Origin: Pipra filicauda
Taxonomy: Eukaryota; Chordata; Aves; Passeriformes; Pipridae
Direction of reading: 5' to 3'
NCBI RefSeq assembly: GCF_003945595.2
Contig: NW_024104311.1
Location: forward strand, 682,001-746,000
Length of the DNA: 64,000 nt
Positions 37,901-49,600 of this stretch are shown here, in pieces. Every line of letters starts with the position of its first letter. The first letter of the stretch is position 1. The notes beneath the pieces are model-generated. The model saw only the letters and a list, made by a program, of their open reading frames with translations. It was not told the DNA's origin and searched no databases. The translations under genes were made by a program, and so were the position numbers.

Positions 37901-40647
37901 AAGAGGGGAGGGATGAGAATCTGCAGTGTGGCAGACCCTTACCCAATTATTCTATGGCATCATTTGATACTAAAGTTACTCCAAACTTTGAGGGTTCAGG
38001 AGCAGTCCTTCCTTTCCGGGATGTCATATAATTTCGAGAGGGTTTTTCTTTTAAAGCTTCGAATTTGTCCTGCTATCAAAAAAGGAATCTGAAGTCCCTA
38101 TTTACTTCAGCTGAGCGTGGTGTGGCCCCTGGAGCCGCTGCCTCTGCCATGCACATGCTGTAAACCCTGTGGCGCTGCCAGCACCCACCGCTTGCGCTGA
38201 GATTCTGTCTTCAAACAGGCACTTTGTGGTCTCATTGTGACTGCAGCTCCCTGGTTTGCCTTGAGTTCCCTTTCCTGGCTTCTTCAGAGCTGGTTGATGA
38301 ACTACCTAGGCTTTATCACTGTGGCCAGCTTCCTCAGTGATGGTACATGTCCCAGTTCACACCTTTGCTTTTCATACATGTTGTGCTGTCAAGAATAATT
38401 GTTAGTTTTAAACCGGCGCCGAAAGCAGCAACAGGCATTCCAAAGGGATGCACAGGATGAGCTAGTGACAGCAGCCACTTGGCATTTCCAATCCTGTGGT
38501 GCAAAAGGGGATGTGTTCTAAGTATTTTGACTTCTTGAATCTCTTGTGGTTTTGTCAGGAATACAATTGACATATCAGGATATGTACGCACAATCTCTTA
38601 TTACTGTTTAAACTTAGAAAACAATACCATATCCTGTGCCAACAGGACTACTAAAGGCTATGCAAAATTATTTGTCAGCTCTTTGAAATACCTTTCCTTT
38701 TCTGGATAATAAAAACACCATTTCTCCAGCAGCTTCTACTTCTCTGTCTTTAAACAGCTGTGTGAATCAGGTTATTCACCCATGACTACAACCAAGTCCT
38801 AGCTACAAGTGCGTGGTTCCACAAAGTATTTCTGCATTATAATTTAACTTCCCTGGCTGTAAAAACAGTGTGTGTTTTTTAAAAGTCTTTTCAACACTTG
38901 TCAGTACGTGACCATACTAATGCAATCCTTTGCAATCAACAGGAATTTATTAAAGCACCTTGATGTCAAACCAACTTTTTTTATACCTTGCACAACAAGA
39001 AGTGATGACTTCTTCATTTACAGAAGCCAAATAATGCTCACAGACTATACAGACTAGAGGCAAATCTTTATAATCTCTTTATCACACAAGACTTTAAAAA
39101 ACTTGGGTGCAAAGGCAATGACATTTTCTGAACCTACAGTGTTTATGCTAAAAGTGCAATAGGATACTATAGGAAATGCAAATGCCTGTTAAACCATAAG
39201 TGACAACCTTAACGAGGGACTGTTATGCATACAGCATGAAACGTAATTTAACTTAATACCTCCAGTTCAGGTTTCAGCCTTGAGTACTCTGCATATTCTT
39301 CTATTTGTGCCTAACAATGTTGAACAGCATTTGATACTTTTGGGATCATTACAGTGTCAACTCTCCCATCTTGGCCAACTGCAAATTAAATTCTCTGTAG
39401 CTGTTTCCTCTGTGGTCCCAAATGGATGAAATTGTTGCACAGCTGAGTAAGGCCAGGGGCCAGTTATATCCAAAAATTGAAAACTGCTTTGGCAATTTCA
39501 GCCTTCGTGTCTCTGAAGGAGACAGGGAAGGAGGGCCTTGGTGTGGAGTGTGGATCACAACAGCCATAGTGGTGACAAGGTCTACTACTGCCCATGAAGT
39601 GTCAGGCTCACTCCTAACATAGAAAGACACTTCAAAAATATGGCATTTTAGGGTGGAACCCTTCCCATTTTCCTCTTTCTATAAGCACAGCCTGGAGGCT
39701 ACAGCTGCCTGCACACTGGTGTGAGCTGTGGGCCATCTCTGGTTCCACCTTGTTCATAGGGCAGTTCAGAAATGCCCCAGGGCTGAAGCTGAATGCAGAA
39801 ATCCATACACCCAGCCAGTGTCTTTGGCACCAGTTACAGTCATGTTGGCCCTACAAATCTTAAAATAGTTTCCGACCTTGTGAGGTGAAAAGCAGCACTG
39901 GGGATGCCCTGAGGATATGGAGTGCTGGGGAAAGTAAAACAGCTCTGGTCTTTCTCAGGTCAGGAGTTGTTGAGACCATATGTCCTACTTCCCATTCCAG
40001 TGACTGTGTTTTGATGCCCAAAAGTAGGCATAACCCTCCAACTTGTTGCTCATCCATGTTTCAAACCACCAATGAGCCCCAGTCCACCTTATGGAGAGAA
40101 CACCATATCTGTTATACTTTGCAAACAAACCGAGAGGGTTTCAAGATCTACCATTCTCCAAACTCCTTTGTACTGGCAGCCCAGTGATGGTGATGCCTGT
40201 CTTAGTCTGTAGTGGTGGGACTGGGACTTGAGGGGCCTGTTTTCTGCAGAGGTTTTGTGGGGAGCCTGGCAGCTCAGACCAGCAGCTCTGTCGGCCACTG
40301 AGAACTGGCAGCAACTTCTGCCCCTGAACATCGGCATCCTCTGTAGGTCCTCTGGGCCAGTCGGGCAAACAGGTTGAAAAGGCTCTGGTTCCAATAAGTC
40401 ATACAGAGAACACAAACAGAGGCATCAAAATGTCCTTCACAGGCAGAATGGCTGTGAAATAGTTTGTACAGGCATAACTAACTGAACTTTCACATCACAA
40501 ATACGACCCAGGAACAAGTCACTATTTTTCAGGGGTACATCTAGTCTTTGCATTTACTTACAGCCATGCAAACTGCCTAACAGTGAAAAGCACACTCTGG
40601 CAGAGACAGGAGTGAGATCCATCCTGGTTGTCAAATACAGATGTTAC
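31970..40647. other. Intergenic, no gene recognised
   Basis: About 8.7 kb. It includes GC-richer islets at about 32,750-32,990 and 34,250-34,620, and a small imperfect tandem duplication at 36,678-36,733. The longest frames (34,250-34,669 minus, 139 codons; 35,563-35,925 plus, 120 codons) are not recognisable proteins and lie in locally GC-rich sequence where long frames arise by chance. Confidence 0.5.
36678..36733. repeat. Short imperfect tandem duplication
   Basis: GCCCAATTAGCAAAAAGC at 36,678-36,695 recurs as GCCCAATTCGCAAAAAGC at 36,716-36,733, with a third partial copy (GTTAGCAAAAAAC) between them. Looks like local slippage or duplication. Confidence 0.7.
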
Positions 40648-40745
40648 AAAATCCCAGAATGGTTTTGGTTGGAAGGGACCTTAAAGTTCCAACCCCTCTG
40701 CAATGGCCAGGGACACCTTCCACTAGACCAGGTTGCTCAGAGCTC
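40648..40745 (-). mobile_element. CR1 LINE 3' end, reverse orientation
   Basis: The plus strand reads 'AATCCCAGAATGGTTTTGGTTGGAAGGGACCTTAAAG', then 'GCCAGGGACACCTTCCACTAGACCAGGTTGCTCAGAG'. This is the reverse complement of the CR1 3' UTR of a common avian subfamily. Short, with an unclear right end; similarity may run on weakly to about 40,860. Confidence 0.88.
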
Positions 40746-43700
40746 AACAACCGTTTTCTCAACAGCAACACCTCCTTCCAGCCCACCAGCAACAGACTCC
40801 AGCGTTTCCACTGGCTTCTGCCCACCAAATGCCAGTCCTCCTAAGGAGGATGTGCCCTGAAAGAGGTGGGTGTCAGTGGCTTATCTGTCAGCAGTTTATC
40901 AGAGTGAAAACAAACAGGGAAATTCTTCAGGTCCAGGAGGAGAATGGAGGAAACCCAAGATTCACATCAGTTTTAGAAGTGCTGAGGGACTCCTCGTTAG
41001 GAAAACAACAGACCAGTCAACCTGGGGTAGGGCTGCAGATCTGGGACTCAAACTGAACAGGTAGGAGGTACACTCAATAGGCTGACCAGGAAACTGCTCC
41101 TCACACAGAAAACAAATCTTCCCTGGAATCAATCAGATGTAGTCATGCCTGACTGGAGCTGATGTTTCTAATATTTTTATTTTTTTTTAATTAGATTATC
41201 GTTGCTTTTCCTTCTCTGGATTTGTTCTGTGTTTTGTTTTACTTGTTGACTTTTGCCATTATACAAACTTAAAACAACAATTTCTTCTTTTGTCTTATGC
41301 TCAGCATACTGTGCAACTCACTTCACTGGGACCACAGAGCTCCAAATTGATGAGACAGGCACGAACAAGAAAATGAGGACAAGAGCAACCCCACTGTGTT
41401 TGCTTCAAGCCCTGTCACCACAGCTGCTCTGCTAAAAAGTGATCTAGAACTGCAGGTTAGGACCAAACTGTGGTTTCCAATTCTAGAAAGGAAAAGCCTT
41501 TATAAAGCAGGTGCCAAGATTTTGAACCTATTAGCTGGTTTTCTATTGCCTTTCTGGGCATGGTTGAAATTTCTGTCATTAAAAGTGTTTTTTTATTTGG
41601 AGGTGGTGGTGGGAGAAATATCTTTTTTTAAATTTTTAACACTAAAACAAAAATCCCAAGCCTGGTCCTGGTCTCCTTCATTATCCAAACCCAAACTCGT
41701 TATCTCTCTCTCACTTGAAGTGAGTATATATATTCTATGCATGCTAAAATAATCAGGGGCCAATTTTTAAGTACTAAAAGAAGTTTTACAGTTATGTTAC
41801 ATTTGACTGAAAGGAGAAAAAACAAGTATTACAGTAAGAAAATGCTTCAGAGGAGCGAGCAAAGGACTGCAGCAGGCTAGAGCCCCTCACATGTCCTCCT
41901 CAGTAATTTCTTCACTCTACTATCACTCAATGTTTTCTGTCACTTCACTTTTTGTGTTCTCTGTTATTTAAGTTAATGTTTCCTGGACAGGACTGTGGTC
42001 CTGCACACTAATGAACATTACTAAGCCTGTGAAGTTGGTGCAGGTGTTCATGGGTGAAAAGCTATTGCAGTTTGACCCACCTGGTGGTGTGTTGCATTGG
42101 AACAAGCACAAATCAATTTTAATGCGTTTCTAGCTGCATGGGAAAAAAAATCACAAAGTTGTTTTCTTTCAAATGACTGCTTCTCACACAAGTTTTTCCA
42201 TCAAGGATTTAAAACCACACTCGTAGCCTTTGTGTAAGCAGTTCCTATTAACCAAGTTACAAATATGAAAGTGCAGAAAAAATTGAACAAGTAGACAGGA
42301 CAGAAAAGTTGAATGAGCATTGGCTCTTCTTATTTTAATGAAGAAATATTTCAAGTTAATATCAGTGCATATTTAGAAATAGCATGTGATACTCCCAATG
42401 CCAAATACAACAGCAAATTACAGTTTCAAAACTTTATAAATGAATGGCAAGGAAAAAAAAAGATTAACAGAGAGGATAAGGTTCAAAATAAACATCCTGT
42501 TTGTTTGCTGCACTGTGTCAATTATATTCCTGGTACTTACACAGCAAGAGTGATCCAGTATTTCATGGTAATTAGGCTCTCCAAAATAGCAGTTATTTTC
42601 CTACAAATGAATTAAGCGGTTTGCATTTATTTTTGATGTATAATTAAATGTTATTCTTAGCTGTTACAAAGAAATTTAGTCATGTCAGAGTAAAATTTCA
42701 TTCCATGACTGAAAAAATCACACTAACATAGGAACACTGCCTTCTGGTTATACCCACTGGTAACAGTCAGCTGAGAATAGGAAGAACTACGTGTAAGCAC
42801 ATTTGGCTGTTACATAAAATGGCTTTTTTTTTTCTGTTTCACAGCCTCATAACAATACTGTTTTTCAACATTGTTCCCAGTCATTGTTTTTAAAATGGTT
42901 CATCAACATATCCTGAATCAATCACCGATATAAATAACTCCAGTGACAAAATCCATTATGAAAGGACACAGAACTTCAAACTGAAAGTTGTACTGAATGA
43001 TTTTAAGGTGGAACTGTAATAACTGTAATTACTCTATAAGGTTAAAAAAAAAAAAGAAAACCACACAGTAAAAGCCGTATCTGTAATTAACTGGCAATGA
43101 TAGAATCTGAAAAACTGAGATGTAATTTTAAGAGATGTCTAATTCACAATGGACTGTAAAGTAAGACAAATCATACTGAAGCTAGAGAGAGATGCACATT
43201 TAAAGCTTGCAAGTGTTATATAAAAATATTTTCTAGTTCTTTCATTTTGATACAAGGAGTCCAATTCCCTAATGGAAGAAGATAAAATACATCCTATTTC
43301 CTACCCCACTGCTGTACATATAGACTGTTCCCTGGATATCAGGAAATGGCTTTTCCCCAACAAAAATACCAGCCTTGGGAATTGCAGACTTTCTGATAGT
43401 CAGGGTTTGTTGATTTTGCTTTTTAAAGTATACTTTCAAGCGGGTGAAATACTGACAGGATACGCATTTTGTTCACTACTAGTCTACTGTGCAAATCTTA
43501 TACATTGACCCTGTAACTTCAATCCAGCTGCAGTCTGCATCACCTAGAATGACTGTGAATCTTACTGTGATACTACAGCATGGAGATGACTGCCAGGTTA
43601 TGAAATATCAGGCTAAATCAGATTAGTGGGAAAGGCACATGCTTGGGATTTAGCAGGAACACCTGAAGGTTCCTTGTTACCGTACCCTTACGCTCCTGGA

Positions 43701-44069
43701 GTTACAATAATTCTGTGCACTACCCAAACAACAAAGTTTGCTTCCAGAAAATTGTGAGGTAACAGGAAACTTCTGCTTATGGCACGTACACATGAAAGGT
43801 CTGTGAGTTCAGCTGAAACACTTGAGGTGGTAGGGATAACAGACACAAGGGAGGCTACAGTCTGGTTAGGCCAGAAACAAAAACTTAACATTTTGTTATA
43901 CCACGTACATTCCTTTTATGCACAAACACAAGGTGCGCAAAATAAACTGTTTGCTCAGTACAATTTAATGTTTTGCATATGTAAAATAATCACCTAATAC
44001 TGCAATATAATCAAAAATCATGCACTAGATAAACAGAGCTGCTTCCCCATGAACAGTAGTTCCCGGGAA
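40746..44069. other. Intergenic, nothing recognised
   Basis: About 3.3 kb between the CR1 and the AGPAT5 3' UTR. T- and A-runs near 41,180 and 43,047. The 118-codon frame at 41,396-41,752 is hydrophobic but has no known domain. The left part could belong to a longer AGPAT5 3' UTR. Confidence 0.45.
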
Positions 44070-44640
44070 CATTTTATTCTGCTTCAGGTAACATCTCATG
44101 ATTTGCTAGCTTACGCAGTCCCTTTTAAAGAACACAGTATTTAGCTAAAACTGAAGAGCAAAATTAAAAAAAAAAAAGAAGTTTTGATTTTATTTGTGAT
44201 ACAGCTGGGACAGATGCAACTGAGCTGCTGCAATGCACGAAAGAACAATGAAAATTCAACATGAATATCAGAAGAATAAATATATACTCTAAATTAAGCT
44301 CTGTAAATACATTCACAGGTCCACTTAAGACACCCTTATGCATAATTCATACTTCTTCAAATCTGCAGAGAGAGATGGATGTTAGTTCATGGGGAAAGCA
44401 ATTTATCATATGACTCAGTTTATCTGTCATTATTCCAGCAAAAATCAGTAGCAAATCTGAAAATCTACATTACTTTTCCCCAGACCAACCACACAGAGGC
44501 TTAAGTCACAAAATCTATTATTTCCAATATTTGACCAATAAGGCTTTATTTACACTTTTTTTTCTATAAAGTCAGGAAAAGGTTTGGTGCAATGTACAAG
44601 AAAAGACTGCACATTTCACCAACTGGAGACTAACATCTGC
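44070..44640 (-). terminator. AGPAT5: AGPAT5 3' UTR and candidate poly(A) signals
   Basis: Sequence after the stop codon. On the minus strand AATAAA hexamers occur at 44550-44545, 44194-44189 and 44078-44073. Which one is used, and whether the 3' UTR extends further left, cannot be decided from sequence. Confidence 0.45.
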
Positions 44641-44866
44641 TTATGGTTTAATGCTAACCCAGAGGCAGCCAATTAAAGTCCCATATATCCATGTTTTTAC
44701 ATAAAGTTTCCTTCCAGATTCTGTCAGAAGCATACTAGCAGTCAGGCCACCTAAAAACAGCAAAGATGGCAAAGTTTTCTTGAGGCTTAGTTTGGAATGA
44801 ACACTTTTTCCAGGGAATTTATTTCTTCTTTTAGAATCCTTCGCATCATAAAATTCTATTAGTAAC
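44641..44866 (-). CDS. AGPAT5: AGPAT5, last coding exon with stop codon
   Basis: The coding part starts at 44866 after a GCTTTTAG acceptor, completes the split Lys codon, and runs 74 codons to TAA at 44643-44641. It encodes L-L-I-E-F-Y-D-A-K-D, a basic stretch S-K-R-R-N-K-F-P-G-K-S, then two hydrophobic segments (about T-L-P-S-L-L-F-L-G-G-L-T-A-S-M-L-L and W-I-Y-G-T-L-I-G-C-L-W-V), ending V-S-I-K-P. This is the C-terminal membrane anchor region of AGPAT5, with the R-K-L-Y-V-x-T-W-I-Y-G-T-L signature intact. Confidence 0.97.
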
Positions 44867-46498
44867 CTAAAAGCAGAGAAAAGGAGATGGTTAAAGTCAT
44901 ACAGGAGTGTAAGGCATTTTAAGCACCTTACTTTCCCTCCAGTAACTGCTTCTAATCACACATTATTTAACAAATGATCTCACCATGTGTAGCAGCTCAT
45001 CTGTAGCAAGTTGAAACAATGAATGCACCTTATGAACATGTTGCGTGTCAGAGTACTCAACCTGAACGCTTGTAAGCAATGAAGGTATATTTTCCTTGGG
45101 GACTAATTTTAACAGTGAACATAAAAATTGAAAAGAATCCTTTTCATTCAGCATTTAGCATAAAAGCCCATAACACTGAGCAGTATTGTAGGACAAAACA
45201 ACACACAGATAATCACTGAATACCCAAGGAAGAGGAAAAACATCTTCATAAAATAAACTAATAAATAACAAGGGCTCACAAGACGCTAAATACATCGGAA
45301 GCTAAACATGCAGGAGTAAGATGCTACACCACTGGTTTAGTGGTAACTTTTTTCCTCCTAAATTTGCCTGACAGATTCCTTTGGTCCCAGGAAAGATGTT
45401 CCAGTGAACAAGAGCCTACAATGAGACAATCAGGGTTCAGTTTTGCTTGTCTTCACCAGACAACTAAAGGGACAGATACTGGGCAGTCTTTTATTTTATG
45501 TATCACCTCCTTGTCTATATAAATTAAATTCAGACTTTCTTCCTTTCTAAAGTGAAGAAAAGTTTTTTAGTGATTTTAAATGTCTAAGACACTTTAGTAA
45601 CAGTGCCATGCTTACAGACAGTCATGTTAACTTTTACATGAATTCGAAGTTCACAGGAGAAATGAATACGTTTTTTACTTCCATGGAGTGTGAGATTGGC
45701 AGAACAATTTTAAAACAGAACATAACTGAAGAATCAGGGAAATTTCTGTCTCACATAAAGTATTCAAAGATTTAGAAAGTAAACAGATGCAGCTCCTTAA
45801 GTTTGACTTAATGGCAAATAAAACCATCATCTCTCAAACAATATTTAAATCCCACACTGAGGTACAAAGTCCTTCCAGAGAAAAAGGTCCCCTAGGATCT
45901 GCTGCATATGTTCACTAGTGAGTTTATCTGGAGATGCTGGAGCGAGCCAGGCACTTTAGTTCTGCCACAATTAAAAAATGGACAAATGAAACTTCTACTT
46001 CACCTTGTTTCCCTAGTGAAGGTAGGGATTTTGGGGTTAATTGTGGTTTTATCCAGTTGATGTCTGGATGAAAAACATGTAAACAATTTTGGCAGAAGAG
46101 ATTAGATCAAGACCTGCCTTTAACTCCAATTTAAAACTGACTACAAGGAGAGAATCACACTGCTTTTTTTTGCTTGCCTTCCACAGGCATCTTACATTCT
46201 TGGCTATACAGGACTCAACTACAAGCAGATAAACGGAAAGTATTCAAATGAATACGAGTCTTGCCTGGAACACAAGACTCACACCTCTTCAGTCTAAGGA
46301 AGGCCAAAACCCCAGGAATCCCAACCTCCTGAGTAAAAGGTTTAAGCAGAAGGTTCTGATACATTATATGCACAGGAATACCAACGGAGAGCCTTAAAGC
46401 TGGTACTGCTGGTAACATAGAAATCAAGGGTGTATCTGTTAATACAAAAGAAGTAAGACAGATTGTTGAAACAGGAAGTTCTACATATTTCTACTCAC
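44867..46498 (-). other. AGPAT5: AGPAT5 last intron
   Basis: About 1.6 kb. Unique sequence, with a minus-strand frame of 64 codons at 44,963-45,154 that contains a plausible 3' and 5' splice-site pair (see findings). No repeat recognised. Confidence 0.75.
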
Positions 46499-46622
46499 TT
46501 ATCCTTTATTTCAAAACGTTCATGAAGCCACCTTCTCATATACATCTGCTCTTCTGGAATGTCCTTCAGCTCAATTCGGTCAATGAAAATATGAACTCTT
46601 GGGCATTCCTTACAAAGAAACT
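46499..46622 (-). CDS. AGPAT5: AGPAT5, penultimate exon
   Basis: A 124-bp exon, acceptor TCTTTTTAG (starts 46622), donor GTGAGT (ends 46499), entering in phase 1 and leaving in phase 2. It encodes (E)F-L-C-K-E-C-P-R-V-H-I-F-I-D-R-I, then E-L-K-D-I-P-E-E-Q-M-Y-M-R-R-W and L-H-E-R-F-E-I-K-D(K). The blocks F-L-C-K-E-C-P, I-D-R-I and R-R-W-L-H-E-R-F-E-I-K-D-K are diagnostic of AGPAT5 and are the C-terminal soluble region after the acyltransferase domain. Confidence 0.97.
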
Positions 46623-49600
46623 CTAAAAAGAGAGCAAAACAACAGAACTGAGTCACAAAAACACTGTAGGGCATTTATTTGTCTAAAATACACCAAAAAA
46701 ATTGGTCTGTGCGTGCCTTGGAAGCCTAACTTCAGTGCTCAAAAGCCTCCCCTCCTTACGTTCAGATCCTGAGCACTTAGCTGAACTTAGAAACCACCTG
46801 GCCTACACACTTCAAACAGTGGACCATTGTAGGAGCAGGTGTTCAGCGAAAGGCCCCAGAGATCACGTGCAACATGGAAGAATTGTCCTAAAATGCACCC
46901 TGCTAACCGTAAAATGCTGTGCTTGAAAACATTATGCTCTACCTCAGCAGCAATCTACTCATTCAGTAGTGTGGGATGCAGTAACTTCGATACTGTAGTT
47001 ATCCATCCTGCAATCTTGTTAGTAGTCCTCTTTGCTTGTCCTTTTTAAAATCTAAATTTTCTTTGCTCCTGGATTGGAATTACAGTGATTTCCCAAAGCA
47101 TCTCCAGAAGAAAGTATGCTTCAGTTTAAGCAATAATCTATAATTACAAAGTAAAACAGGGCAAAAGACTCAGAAAAAAATGATCTTTCTATTTTTTATC
47201 CCTTCATTTTTCTTCTGCCTTACAAAGCTCGAGACAGCCCTATTGTAATTCCCCTCCCCCATTTCCTTAATTTGTCCCTAGAAAAATTTACCAAGCAAGC
47301 ATTAATGAAAAAAAAAACCCCATTACTCAAATAGCCTTGTGAGATTTCTTACAACTAATAAGTGGTAAAAATACTGTGCATGACTATTGTGATATACTGC
47401 ATATTGTAAAATACTATGCTTATTGTAACCACTGTGAAATCCTGTGCAGTGTGTATTGGTAACCATCTGCATTTACCAGTAGCAAGGGGTGCTGCAGTAA
47501 CCATGACATCTCTGTACAGAGAGATGCATGATGTGAGGATGGAAGTCTTCAGAAATTTGGACAGTTTTCATATTTTGGAAATGGACCAGAAGTGCCTTCC
47601 TACAATACAGACAAGCAACAAATGTAACACAGAGAGGGTGGTCCCTTTAGGTTGTTGACATTTTTGGACAGCAGTGCAGATGTACAGAAGACTTTGACCC
47701 GTAACTGTTAGGGGTATCTTGAGGAATGAATGTGCAAAATAATTGCTGCGGCATGTACATCTTTATTATCTGCCAAAGGAGATATCCCTGTATTTATTTT
47801 TCATCTTTACAGGATTACTGATTTGGAAGGACTTCGTTGTAAAAGAGTCCTTATCATATACTAGAAATTGCCTTAAGGAATTTTAAAAGCCTGTTCATGC
47901 AAATGTGTATGTGTGCTTGCAGAGGGGGAGGGAAGGAGAAGAGATAAAGAGATCACTGAAGTCTTATGGCAGTTTGATGCACAAATCTGTAAGGTGCTGT
48001 GTGTGGTTCTGTCTAGAGTTCACGCAAAGAGAGCCCTTCACCAAACTGCACCGTAACGTAAAGGGAGCAACACGGCCCCGCACCATCAGCTGGGGAAATG
48101 GCTGAGGGCTCCCAGCAGGCACAAGTCAACCTCAGCCATGCAGCAAACACAGCTGGCACTAGAAGGTTCCTGGCAGAACCTTCTCCTAGCTACAGCTATT
48201 AGATGACAGGCAAGTTAAGTACTTGGAGTCCAGAACGGCGGTACAGGTAGACATTTTCTTCAGGTTTATGTGCAATGCTTTTACTAACCACAAAGAAATC
48301 AGAGTTCTTTTATCTAAAAGCAGGTTTTTCCTCTTGCTTTAATGAGAAGAAAGGATTTTCCAGGCCTGTTTCTCCAAGGATACTATCCAGGCTCCTACTT
48401 GAAGGTCATTGACTATATGATCACCTAAAAGCATACTATTAATATTTTAAAATGACAGATGTATTATCCATGTCTTAAACGCTTATGATGTTCACTGATG
48501 TATAAATCCTCTTTTGAATGGCATTACTATTAAGTGGAACATTCTAACAACATGCAGAACTGTATCTAGAAAACAAATGCCTGGAAGCCAGATGATACAG
48601 TCTTTTTTTGCACTAGACTCCTAAAGCATCTATGGTATGCATATTCAGCTAGAGCTCAAGATCCAGCTTTAAAAGATATTTGAAACATTCTGTGCATTTT
48701 CTACTGTATGTTTCTTTTGCTTCATAGCACATAGGGTGCTCTGTGTAGGAACAAACAAGTCTTTACTGATGTTACTTATAACCTCAGTTATAAATTATTA
48801 AGGGAAATTATAAGCCAATCAAAATTCAAGACATAAGTATTTCAAAAGAAACACCTTACCCCCATCCCAAGCTGAAATGTAGCAATTCTACAAATCTGCT
48901 TGGACAGCCAAAAACCTCCACAAATACCTGAGAGTTGCTGCTCACTTTCTACCCTGTGCCCAAGTTCCAGTGCAAGTTGATTCTTACCACTTCCCACTCT
49001 GGTCTTCTTCAAACAATCTAAATTGAGTCCCCATATGTGAAGATCCTAAAACTTTGTCATAATTTCCCACCTTTGTAAATGCCAATGCTTTCTTCCACAG
49101 TCTTACTCTCCCTTGCAGTTTGAGCTTAGTACAACCTCACTGAAAGCTGTGGGATCTGCTACTGCAGGTGCTCCCCTGAAGAGGGTCATGATTCCCACAC
49201 ATCGATTCAAGGCCCTTTTATCCAAAGTCTGGGCAACCAGGACATCTGCAGATAATACTGTAATGCGTGCAAACAAGCACATCAGGGAATCTGACTAATC
49301 TTTAATTATCCAATTCACATCAGGGTTTAATGCAACTAATCCAACTTTTTTTCCCCAATCTACAAGGTCACTGCAATCACATAAGAACACCAGTGAATAA
49401 GGACAATATATTGAGGTTGATTTTGAGAAGAAACAGCTGGATTTTATCACCACAACCTCTAAAGGTTAGTGGTGGTCCCATGACTCCTAATTTCACATTA
49501 GCTTAACTCCCCAAAGACTTATGCAATTAAGCTAAGAAACAAAATCTTATTGAAGCAATTTATTATGTTCAAATTACATCTAACTTCAGGGACACTAGCC

